Notes under the pieces: generated by a model
Seen by the model: the letters and a program-made list of their open reading frames with translations, nothing else
What the model was told of the DNA's origin: nothing
Database searches by the model: none
NCBI GenBank assembly: GCA_900545075.1
Contig: UQXT01000115.1
Location: 1 to 5,815, forward strand
DNA length: 5,815 bases
Source of the DNA: an uncultured Collinsella sp.
Lineage (GTDB): Bacteria; Actinomycetota; Coriobacteriia; Coriobacteriales; Coriobacteriaceae
Direction: 5' to 3'
Made by a program: the position numbers and the translations under genes
In this document: positions 1 to 4,556 of the stretch, in pieces
How positions within the stretch are numbered: position 1 is the stretch's first letter
Layout of the letters: the number at the start of each line of letters is the position of its first letter

Positions 1-459
1 GGCGCCGACGTGCTGTGCTCGCCCGTCAAGGGCAAGGTCATCAAGATGGCCAACGTGCCCGATCCCGTCTTTGGTGGCGAGGTTCTGGGCAAGGGCTGCG
101 CTGTGTGGCCCGAGGACGACCTGGTCTACGCTCCCTGCGACGGTAAGGTGACCGTCACCATGGGTCACGCCGTGGGCTTGCAGTCCGATAGCGGCATCGA
201 GGTTCTGGTGCACGTTGGCGTCGATACCGTCAACATGAACGGTGACGGCTTCGAGGGCTTCGTCAAGGCTGACGACGTCGTGAAGGCCGGCCAGCCCATC
301 CTCAAGATCGACCGCACCAAGATCGCTGCTGCCGGTTACAAGGACTGCGTCGTCGTGGCCGTGTCCAACACCGCCGAGTTTGCCGACGTCGAGCTTACCG
401 TCGAGGCCGAGTCTGCCGTCGCCGCCGGTGACGCCATCGTTAAGGTCGTCCGCAAGTAG
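1..459 (+). CDS. PTS glucose-family EIIA domain, 3' part (5' end outside window)
   Basis: This is the phosphocarrier EIIA domain of the phosphoenolpyruvate sugar phosphotransferase system, which takes phosphate from HPr and passes it to an EIIB domain at the membrane. The frame is open from base 1, so the true start lies upstream; the GTG at base 10 is internal. Two histidines typical of EIIA(Glc) are visible: one in MGHAVGLQSDSG (codon 166-168) and one in VLVHVGVDTVNM (codon 211-213). They are 15 residues apart, as are H75 and H90 of E. coli EIIA(Glc), the second being the phosphorylated one. The VPDPVFGG and SDSG segments also fit, as does the C-terminal end (AAGDAIVKVVRK). About 152 residues are visible. 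A stand-alone EIIA would lack only a few N-terminal residues, but this could equally be the C-terminal domain of a fused EIIBCA transporter; the window cannot decide. A strong terminator follows 23 bases after the stop. Confidence 0.93.
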   Translation, partial: GADVLCSPVKGKVIKMANVPDPVFGGEVLGKGCAVWPEDDLVYAPCDGKVTVTMGHAVGLQSDSGIEVLVHVGVDTVNMNGDGFEGFVKADDVVKAGQPILKIDRTKIAAAGYKDCVVVAVSNTAEFADVELTVEAESAVAAGDAIVKVVRK

Positions 460-482
460 TCTGCGGCATCCAGAAGATGCAC

Positions 483-515
483 AAGGGTGGTCGGGTTGTC
501 CGGCCACCCTTTTTT
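483..515 (+). terminator. Intrinsic terminator of the EIIA gene
   Basis: The arms AAGGGTGG (483-490) and CCACCCTT (504-511) pair, and the stem continues inward with TCGG (491-494) against CCGG (500-503, including one T-G pair). This gives a 12-bp stem with a 5-base loop, and the T-run 510-515 overlaps and follows the 3' arm. It lies 23 bases past the EIIA stop and is a textbook rho-independent terminator that should separate the EIIA gene from the lipoprotein gene. Confidence 0.92.
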
Positions 516-682
516 AATGGGCTAAGCAGGTGCGTTTTATTGCAGGGGGGCTTGCTTCACGGGCCATTTGTTCGTCAAATTGAGCCGTCCGCGCTTTTGC
601 GACGTAGGGGTTTGGACGGAGCCGCTAATATGAACTTACTGTTACGACGTGCGCTGCGCGAGGAACGCGGTGCCGCTTGTTT

Positions 683-687
683 GGAGG
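683..687 (+). promoter_or_regulatory. Ribosome binding site of the lipoprotein gene
   Basis: GGAGG lies 6 bases before the ATG at 694. It decides that start over the upstream in-frame ATG at 649, which would add 15 residues ahead of an otherwise normal lipoprotein signal peptide. Confidence 0.85.
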
Positions 688-693
688 ACTGTC

Positions 694-1251
694 ATGAAAA
701 AGAAGCTGCTGCTTGTGCCCCTGATGGCTGCCCTGGTCACGTGCGTGGTTTTGCTTTCCGGCTGCGGAGGGCCTTCGGTGGAGGAGCTCATCGCCAACGA
801 CCTTACGAGCCAGTTTGACGAGATCAAGAACGGCGGAGATGACTTCCTCTCCGGTCTGGAAAAGGCTTCGGGCGACGAGTTTGAGCAGCTGGGTATCGAT
901 CCCAAGGAGTATGCCAAGAGCTATCTCGAGGGCTTTGACTACAAGATCGGCGATGTGACGGTTGACGAGGACAAGGGTACTGCGACTGCCGAGGTCACCA
1001 TCACCTGCAAGTCCATGAACAAGATCGTCGAAGATTTCGCCACCCAGTATCAGGAGAAGGTCGCCGCACTCGATACGACGCCTTCCGAGGACGACCTGTA
1101 CAAGATGGCCGGCCAGGTGATGGTCGACGTGACCAAGGCCGCTAAGACCAAGGACACCAAGGTCACCTTTAAGTATTCCGCCAACGAGGATAACGAGTGG
1201 TCTGCCGACGATTCCGCAACCACCGAGATGATGAATGCGATGATGAGCTAG
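694..1251 (+). CDS. Small lipoprotein of unknown function
   Basis: The gene encodes a 185-residue secreted lipoprotein. The N-terminus is a type II signal peptide: MKKK, a hydrophobic stretch at residues 5-20, then the lipobox LSGC at 21-24. Cys24 would be lipidated and become the mature N-terminus, leaving about 160 residues on the outer face of the membrane. The mature part is acidic and lysine-rich. Its N-terminal half looks helical, and a middle segment (about residues 86-110, GDVTVDEDKGTATAEVTI) alternates like beta-strands, a pattern seen in small ligand-binding or DUF-type lipoproteins of Gram-positive gut bacteria. I do not recognise a specific family and assign no function. The gene stands alone between the EIIA terminator (483-515) and a structured non-coding region. 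The 178 bases upstream hold no convincing promoter; TAATAT at 626-631 is the best -10 candidate but lacks a well-spaced -35. Confidence 0.88.
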   Translation: MKKKLLLVPLMAALVTCVVLLSGCGGPSVEELIANDLTSQFDEIKNGGDDFLSGLEKASGDEFEQLGIDPKEYAKSYLEGFDYKIGDVTVDEDKGTATAEVTITCKSMNKIVEDFATQYQEKVAALDTTPSEDDLYKMAGQVMVDVTKAAKTKDTKVTFKYSANEDNEWSADDSATTEMMNAMMS

Positions 1252-1254
1252 TTC

Positions 1255-1282
1255 GTTGCGGCGTTTTACCAAACGCCGCAAC
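1255..1282 (+). terminator. Perfect 12-bp hairpin after the lipoprotein gene, possible terminator
   Basis: GTTGCGGCGTTT (1255-1266) and AAACGCCGCAAC (1271-1282) are exact reverse complements around a TACC loop, starting 4 bases after the stop. Position and strength suggest a transcription terminator or mRNA 3'-end stabiliser. No T-run follows (TGCTCG), so intrinsic termination is uncertain. Confidence 0.55.
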
Positions 1283-1298
1283 TGCTCGACGCTGCAAG

Positions 1299-1395
1299 CC
1301 CGCCAGAGCGGCAATCTGCCTTTCAACTTCGGCGGCATGACCAGAAGGTCAATGCCGCCTCGTTTCAAGGCACCTTGCTCGCTCTGGCGGGTTTT
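1299..1395 (+). ncRNA. Long multi-helix hairpin element, candidate structured RNA or palindromic repeat
   Basis: This is a nearly continuous foldback of 93 bases. The helices, from the base up, are: CCCGCCAGAGCG (1299-1310) with CGCTCTGGCGGG (1380-1391), perfect 12 bp; GCAA (1311-1314) with TTGC (1375-1378), after a bulged T1379; a 3x3 internal loop; GCCTT (1318-1322) with AAGGC (1367-1371); an 8x7 internal loop (1323-1330 and 1360-1366); GGCGGCAT (1331-1338) with ATGCCGCC (1352-1359); and GACC (1339-1342) with GGTC (1347-1350), beside a bulged A1351 and capped by the loop AGAA. TTTT (1392-1395) follows the last arm. That is 33 base pairs in five helices. It is non-coding, between the lipoprotein and adenine deaminase genes. 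It could be an expressed structured RNA, an elaborate terminator, or a copy of a non-autonomous palindromic element. I do not recognise the family; the fold is read by eye. Confidence 0.55.
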
Positions 1396-1437
1396 CGCTG
1401 TCGTTGCCAAAACATCGGCGTTGCCTTGGTCGCAAGT

Positions 1438-1464
1438 AGTCATTGGGGACGTTCTTTAATGACT
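1438..1464 (+). repeat. 27-bp palindromic repeat unit 1 (GGGGACGTTCTT family)
   Basis: The unit has 7-bp arms AGTCATT (1438-1444) and AATGACT (1458-1464), perfectly complementary, around the 13-base core GGGGACGTTCTTT (1445-1457). It abuts unit 2 head to head. The joint element (about 1434-1495) is one large imperfect palindrome in which the two cores are also complementary, so it could extrude as a cruciform or fold as a long RNA hairpin ending in a T-run (1494-1497). That makes it a possible terminator as well. Confidence 0.8.
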
Positions 1465-1491
1465 AGTCGTTTAAGAACGTCCCCAACGACT
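1465..1491 (-). repeat. 27-bp palindromic repeat unit 2, inverted relative to unit 1
   Basis: On the plus strand the arms are AGTCGTT (1465-1471) and AACGACT (1485-1491), perfectly complementary, around TAAGAACGTCCCC (1472-1484). Read on the minus strand it is the same unit as unit 1, except that the arm carries G-C where unit 1 has A-T. The change is made on both arms, so pairing is kept. The junction with unit 1 is the palindrome GACTAGTC (1461-1468). Confidence 0.8.
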
Positions 1492-1525
1492 ACTTTTGGG
1501 CGCTTACCGTTAAGCGGAAGGGGTG

Positions 1526-1555
1526 TTATCGGCGGCCTTCTTTTGGGCATACAAT
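1526..1555 (+). promoter_or_regulatory. Weak promoter candidate for adenine deaminase
   Basis: TACAAT at 1550-1555 is a good -10 hexamer (5 of 6 to TATAAT). The best -35 with usable spacing is TTATCG at 1526-1531 (18-base spacer), which matches TTGACA poorly. A start near 1562 would give a leader of about 60 bases carrying the hairpin at 1568-1603. Position supports it; the -35 does not. Confidence 0.3.
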
Positions 1556-1567
1556 TGTTATTGGCTT

Positions 1568-1603
1568 GCTGCGGTGAAGGTCTGTCCGCTCCGCAGCTTT
1601 TTT
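1568..1603 (+). terminator. Terminator-like hairpin in the adenine deaminase leader (possible attenuator)
   Basis: GCTGCGG (1568-1574) and CCGCAGC (1591-1597) form a perfect 7-bp stem with a 16-base loop, followed directly by six T (1598-1603). The T-run ends 11 bases before the GGAG of the adenine deaminase gene, leaving no room for a promoter in between. If it terminates, every transcript reading into the gene must pass it, so it would act as an attenuator. I see no known purine-riboswitch sequence upstream. Confidence 0.55.
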
Positions 1604-1614
1604 CTACGGTTAAA

Positions 1615-1618
1615 GGAG
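1615..1618 (+). promoter_or_regulatory. Ribosome binding site of adenine deaminase
   Basis: GGAG (within AAAGGAG, 1612-1618) is 5 bases before the ATG at 1624. It selects this start over upstream in-frame codons back to 1375, which would translate through the repeat palindrome and the leader hairpin. Confidence 0.88.
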
Positions 1619-1623
1619 TATGT

Positions 1624-3444
1624 ATGTCCGTTGAGGTCATGAGGTCTGTGATCGAGGCCGCCGAGGGTCGCGTGCCCGTCGACACGCTGTTTGCCAACGC
1701 GCAGATCGTCGATGTGTACGGCCAACGCGTAGCGCCCGGTAGTGTTGCCGTCAAGGATGGCGTGATCGTCGGTGTGCTCTACGATGGTCGCGACGATGCC
1801 GCCGGTACGTATGAGGCTACCGAGGTCATCGATTGCCAGGGCCGCTATCTTGCCCCCGGTTTTATTGACGGACACTTGCATATCGAGTCTTCGAACATCC
1901 GCCCTGCCGAGTATGCGCGCATGGCGGCGACGCGCGGTACCACTACTGCCATTGCCGACAGCCACGAGATTGCCAACGTGGCGGGGCTCGACGGCCTGCG
2001 CTTTATGATCGAGGACGGTCGTCGCGCTCCTATTTCCATCAAGTACATGATGCCCTCGTGCGTGCCCGCACTGCCCGACGAGCAGGCCGGTGCCGTCATC
2101 ACCGCTGCCGATATGCAGGCGTTTTTTGCCGAATATCCGGGTGATGTCTTTGGTCTGGGCGAAATGATGAACCTGCCGGGCGTCTTTATGGCCGATCCCG
2201 AGACCTGTGCTCGTATCGACGCTGCCAACCAGACGCCGTCCAAACAGGTCGACGGTCATGCCCCGCTCGTTGCCGGCAAGGACCTCAACGCCTATGCTGC
2301 GGCAGGCATTATCGCCGACCACGAGTCGACGATTCCCGAGGAGGCGCTCGACAAGCTGTCTCGCGGCATGTACGTGATGCTGCGCGAAGGTACGTGCAGC
2401 CATGATCTGGCCAACCTGTCGCCGATGCTGCTGGAGAATCCCGCGCGCGCCCGCCGCTGCTGCTTTGCGACTGACGACCGCGCCCCTTCTGATGCGCTTG
2501 CAACCGGCATGATCGACAATGCCTGCCGCGTGGCGATTGAGGCCGGTATCGACCCCGTGGTCGCTATCTCTATGGCGTCCCTCTCCACGGCCGAGGCGTT
2601 TGGCCTGGATCACGGCTGCCGCGACCCGCACGAGCTCCGCGGTGCGATTGCCCCGGGCAAGCGTGCCGACCTGCTGGTGCTCAATGACCTGACGTTTGCC
2701 ACGGCTCCGCATCGCGTATATGCCGCCGGTGCTTTGGTGGCGCAGGACGGCACCTTTGTGGGCGAGATTGCACCCGAGATGGCCGAGGTTGCGGCCCTTG
2801 CCGATGAGCTGCGCGCCTCCGTTAAGCTGCCGAAGCTATCGCTCGACGTGTTCGACTATGCCTTTAAGCCGGGCGAGGCCGTGATTGACGTGGTGCCGGG
2901 CAAGGCCATCACGGGCATGGTTCGTCCCGAGACTGACGAGGACTTGCGTCGCATTATGCTGATCGAGCGCCATGGCCGTGGCGTGTCGCTGCAGGCCGAG
3001 GGCGCCGATGGCGACGGCCCCGCTGGCCTGGGTCTTGTCGGCAAGCACATCGGTCGTGGCTGGGTGCGCGGCTTTACCATCACGGGTGGCGCCATTGCCT
3101 CCACGATCGGCCACGACTCGCACAACGTGTGCGTGGTGGGCGATAACGCTGCCGATATGATGGCTGCCGTTGAGGCCGTGGGCCAGGGTGGTCACGTGCT
3201 GGTGCGCAACGGAGAGGTCGTGGCGCGCATTCCGCTGGCGCTCGGTGGCCTTATGAGCGAAGGCACGGCCGAGGACGTTGCCGCGCAGCACGACGACTTT
3301 ATGGTCAAGGCGCGCGCCATGGGTATTGAGCCGCCGCTCGACCCCATCATGGGCATCATCTTCCTGCCCCTGCCGGTCATCCCGACGCTCCGCATTCGCC
3401 CCGAGGGCATGTTCGACGTCACGACCTTCACCTACGCCGACTAG
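1624..3444 (+). CDS. ade: Adenine deaminase
   Basis: The enzyme hydrolyses adenine to hypoxanthine and ammonia in cytoplasmic purine salvage. The product is 606 residues, close to the usual 570-600 of the family. An N-terminal beta segment (about 20-75) leads into the amidohydrolase barrel. Metal and active-site motifs are intact: FIDGHLHIESS (His84, His86), ADSHEIANV (His114, Glu115), GLGEMMN (Glu180), VDGHAPL (His212), ADHEST (His233, Glu234) and FATDDRAPSD (Asp284, Asp285). From about residue 420 comes the adenine-deaminase C-terminal domain, recognisable by GHDSHNVCVVG (about 496-506) and by LPVIPTLRI and GMFDVTTF near the end. It is distinct from the adenosine/adenine deaminases of the Add family. 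No purine transporter lies next to it in the window. The leader carries a terminator-like hairpin (1568-1603), and the TAG stop overlaps a 27-bp repeat unit. Confidence 0.97.
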   Translation: MSVEVMRSVIEAAEGRVPVDTLFANAQIVDVYGQRVAPGSVAVKDGVIVGVLYDGRDDAAGTYEATEVIDCQGRYLAPGFIDGHLHIESSNIRPAEYARMAATRGTTTAIADSHEIANVAGLDGLRFMIEDGRRAPISIKYMMPSCVPALPDEQAGAVITAADMQAFFAEYPGDVFGLGEMMNLPGVFMADPETCARIDAANQTPSKQVDGHAPLVAGKDLNAYAAAGIIADHESTIPEEALDKLSRGMYVMLREGTCSHDLANLSPMLLENPARARRCCFATDDRAPSDALATGMIDNACRVAIEAGIDPVVAISMASLSTAEAFGLDHGCRDPHELRGAIAPGKRADLLVLNDLTFATAPHRVYAAGALVAQDGTFVGEIAPEMAEVAALADELRASVKLPKLSLDVFDYAFKPGEAVIDVVPGKAITGMVRPETDEDLRRIMLIERHGRGVSLQAEGADGDGPAGLGLVGKHIGRGWVRGFTITGGAIASTIGHDSHNVCVVGDNAADMMAAVEAVGQGGHVLVRNGEVVARIPLALGGLMSEGTAEDVAAQHDDFMVKARAMGIEPPLDPIMGIIFLPLPVIPTLRIRPEGMFDVTTFTYAD

Positions 3445-3469
3445 TCATCGGGGACGTTCTTAAACGACT
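3443..3469 (+). repeat. 27-bp palindromic repeat unit 3, overlapping the ade stop codon
   Basis: The arms AGTCATC (3443-3449) and AACGACT (3463-3469) flank GGGGACGTTCTTA (3450-3462). The core and 3' arm are those of unit 2; the 5' arm has diverged, so its pairing is weakened. The first two bases are the last two of the ade TAG. It is followed by GGCC, as is unit 4 on the plus strand. Confidence 0.75.
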
Positions 3470-3507
3470 GGCCGTCGGGGTGGCGTGTCGCCTGGCGCCG
3501 CGACCGT

Positions 3508-3544
3508 AGGACCTCTGGCATGTGTGAGCTATTTGCCAGGTCCT
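3508..3544 (+). terminator. Bulged hairpin between ade and the HAD gene, possible weak terminator
   Basis: AGGACC (3508-3513) pairs with GGTCCT (3539-3544), and after a 2-base bulge (TC, 3514-3515) TGGCA (3516-3520) pairs with TGCCA (3534-3538). The loop is 13 bases. Only a poor T-run follows (TTGTAACG). It is the best terminator candidate for ade in the 198-base gap, but is weak. Confidence 0.35.
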
Positions 3545-3572
3545 TGTAACGTTTACGCCCGCGGAGTTTTAT
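3544..3572 (+). promoter_or_regulatory. Promoter candidate for the HAD gene at 3643
   Basis: TTGTAA (3544-3549) and TTTTAT (3567-3572) each match four of six consensus positions and are 17 bases apart. Transcription would begin near 3579, inside the 5' arm of the following hairpin, which would then lose part of its outer stem. Confidence 0.3.
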
Positions 3573-3574
3573 TT

Positions 3575-3638
3575 GAGCTCCCTTTGGGTACGTTGGAATC
3601 GGATACACGTTCGATTCCAACAAGCCCGAAGGGAGCTT
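3575..3638 (+). promoter_or_regulatory. Long leader hairpin enclosing the HAD ribosome binding site
   Basis: The outer stem is AGCTCCCTT (3576-3584) with AAGGGAGCT (3629-3637), extended by a G-T pair (3575/3638). It continues as TGGG (3585-3588) with CCCG (3625-3628), a 3x3 internal loop, then GTTGGAATCG (3592-3601) with CGATTCCAAC (3612-3621), closing a 10-base loop. That is 24 paired positions. The Shine-Dalgarno GGGAG (3631-3635) is in the 3' arm, so the folded RNA should hide it; TTTT (3637-3640) follows, so the hairpin also looks like a terminator. It is either a translational or attenuation switch for the HAD gene or a terminator that happens to carry an RBS. Confidence 0.6.
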
Positions 3639-3642
3639 TTCT

Positions 3643-4437
3643 ATGTTTAAACTGATTGCATCCGATATGGACGGCACGCTGCTTGACGAAAACGGCCAGG
3701 TGCCTCCCGAGACCTACGAACTGATTCTGGCGCTACACGAGCATGGTGTGCATTTCGCTGCATCGTCAGGTCGTCGCTACGATCGCCTGTGTGAGTTCTT
3801 TGCGCCCGTTCGCGACAAGATGGACTTTGTCGCCGCTAACGGCGCCCAGGTCTACGCCGACGGCAAGATGGTAGACCGTGAGGTGTATTCCCACCTGGCG
3901 ATTCGAAGGCTCGCCCAAGCCGTCAGGACGTTTCCCAATCTGCATCTTGCGCTCTTTGACCGAACCAAGTCCTTCCTGCTCGATGACGAGTGCAAGTTCG
4001 TGCGTGAGGTCGATAAGGACCTTCCCAATGCCGAGCGCATTTGGGAGCTGCCCGATCCCAGCGTAAATATCATCAAGGCGAGTATCTTTTGCGATGACTG
4101 TGCCGTTATGGACAGTGCCTACGTACTGCAGCGCGAGCTTGGCCAGCTCTTTACCTTTGCGCCTTCTGGAAACGCATGGATCGATGCCATGCAGCCCGGT
4201 GTGTCGAAAGCCTCGGGAATCGAGCAGCTCATGGAGCACTATGGCGTCGAACGCGACGAGGTCATGGCGTTTGGCGACTCGATGAACGACTACGAGATCA
4301 TTCGCTTTGTCGGCACGGGCTGCGCGATGGAAAACGCGCGTCCCGCGCTCAAGGCGGTGGCCGATCGCGTGGTGGGTTGTAACTGCGACCACGCCGTCCA
4401 GCAGGAGCTCCGTCGCGTGCTGGAGAGTCTCGCTTAA
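3643..4437 (+). CDS. Cof-type HAD-superfamily hydrolase
   Basis: The product is a 264-residue cytoplasmic phosphatase of the haloacid dehalogenase superfamily, Cof/type IIB cap group, which typically dephosphorylates sugar phosphates, nucleotides or cofactors such as FMN or PLP using Mg2+. All four HAD motifs are present: I, SDMDGTLLD (nucleophile Asp8, acid/base Asp10); II, ASSGR (41-44); III, Lys189 in PGVSKASG; IV, FGDSMNDYEI with Asp212 and Asp216. The cap domain lies between motifs II and III (about residues 80-185). Length is normal for Cof proteins (about 260-290). The substrate cannot be read from sequence. GGGAG (3631-3635) is 7 bases from the ATG and lies in a stable hairpin. It converges on a second Cof-type gene at 4557-5399, separated by 119 bases of repeat-like hairpins. 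Confidence 0.93.
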   Translation: MFKLIASDMDGTLLDENGQVPPETYELILALHEHGVHFAASSGRRYDRLCEFFAPVRDKMDFVAANGAQVYADGKMVDREVYSHLAIRRLAQAVRTFPNLHLALFDRTKSFLLDDECKFVREVDKDLPNAERIWELPDPSVNIIKASIFCDDCAVMDSAYVLQRELGQLFTFAPSGNAWIDAMQPGVSKASGIEQLMEHYGVERDEVMAFGDSMNDYEIIRFVGTGCAMENARPALKAVADRVVGCNCDHAVQQELRRVLESLA

Positions 4438-4438
4438 T

Positions 4439-4472
4439 CCGGCAGATGGGGACGTTTCTTTTCTGCCGGCAG
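4439..4472. repeat. REP-like hairpin containing GGGGAC, after the first HAD gene
   Basis: CCGGCAGA (4439-4446) pairs with TCTGCCGG (4462-4469) around a loop holding TGGGGACGTTTCTTT (4447-4461). The 3' arm is part of the 10-base palindrome CTGCCGGCAG (4463-4472). The phrase GGCAG-TGGGGAC-TTCTT is repeated imperfectly at 4441-4460 and 4468-4487, a tandem arrangement. It starts 2 bases after the stop and may serve as a terminator, though no clean T-run follows. Confidence 0.55.
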
Positions 4473-4474
4473 TG

Positions 4475-4513
4475 GGGGACAGTTCTTGCAGCTTTTTCGC
4501 GAAGAGTGTCCCC
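4475..4513. repeat. REP-like hairpin with GGGGACA/TGTCCCC ends
   Basis: GGGGACA (4475-4481) pairs with TGTCCCC (4507-4513). After a bulged G4482, TTCTT (4483-4487) pairs with AAGAG (4502-4506, one T-G pair), enclosing a loop with five T (4493-4497). The GGGGAC plus TTCTT layout resembles the cores of the 27-bp units, and the 3' side runs straight into AACGACT (4514-4520), an arm of that family. Confidence 0.55.
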
Positions 4514-4520
4514 AACGACT

Positions 4521-4547
4521 AGTCATTCAAGAACGTCCTCAGTGACT
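4521..4547 (-). repeat. 27-bp palindromic repeat unit 4
   Basis: On the plus strand AGTCATT (4521-4527) and AGTGACT (4541-4547) flank CAAGAACGTCCTC (4528-4540). Read on the minus strand it is the unit seen at 1438-1491 and 3443-3469, with one arm mismatch and GAGGAC for GGGGAC. The preceding AACGACT (4514-4520) makes the same GACTAGTC junction as between units 1 and 2, as if the partner unit had been replaced by the hairpin at 4475-4513. Confidence 0.75.
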
Positions 4548-4556
4548 GGCCAATGA

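Noticed and set aside
582..619. CCGTCC/GGACGG inverted repeat upstream of the lipoprotein gene as an operator or hairpin.
   Set aside because: Only 6 bp with a loop of over 20 bases; expected by chance in GC-rich DNA.
625..1443. Minus-strand open frame of 272 codons opposite the lipoprotein gene.
   Set aside because: It covers the lipoprotein gene antisense and runs through the 93-nt hairpin; it has no plausible RBS, and the plus-strand gene has a signal peptide, lipobox and RBS.
1516..1544. GAAGG/CCTTC hairpin followed by TTTT as another terminator.
   Set aside because: The stem has only 5 bp with a 14-base loop, too weak to call; it is kept only as a possible alternative pairing partner.
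1500..1620. Purine riboswitch upstream of ade.
   Set aside because: I could not find the conserved three-way junction or its loop sequences; only a terminator-like hairpin is visible.
1375..1623. Adenine deaminase starting at an upstream in-frame codon (83 extra residues).
   Set aside because: The extension translates a repeat palindrome and a terminator hairpin, shows no family similarity, and the ATG at 1624 has a well-placed GGAG and gives a normal length.
1558..2712. Long minus-strand open frame (384 codons) opposite ade.
   Set aside because: It is antisense to a clear amidohydrolase with intact motifs. GC-rich codon bias commonly leaves such open frames, and the translation has no recognisable domain.
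3766..4515. Minus-strand open frame of 249 codons opposite the first HAD gene.
   Set aside because: It is antisense to a protein with all catalytic motifs, and its start lies in the repeat hairpins.
1438..4547. The four 27-bp units read as a CRISPR array.
   Set aside because: The units are dispersed, in both orientations and without regular spacers, and there are no cas genes in the window.
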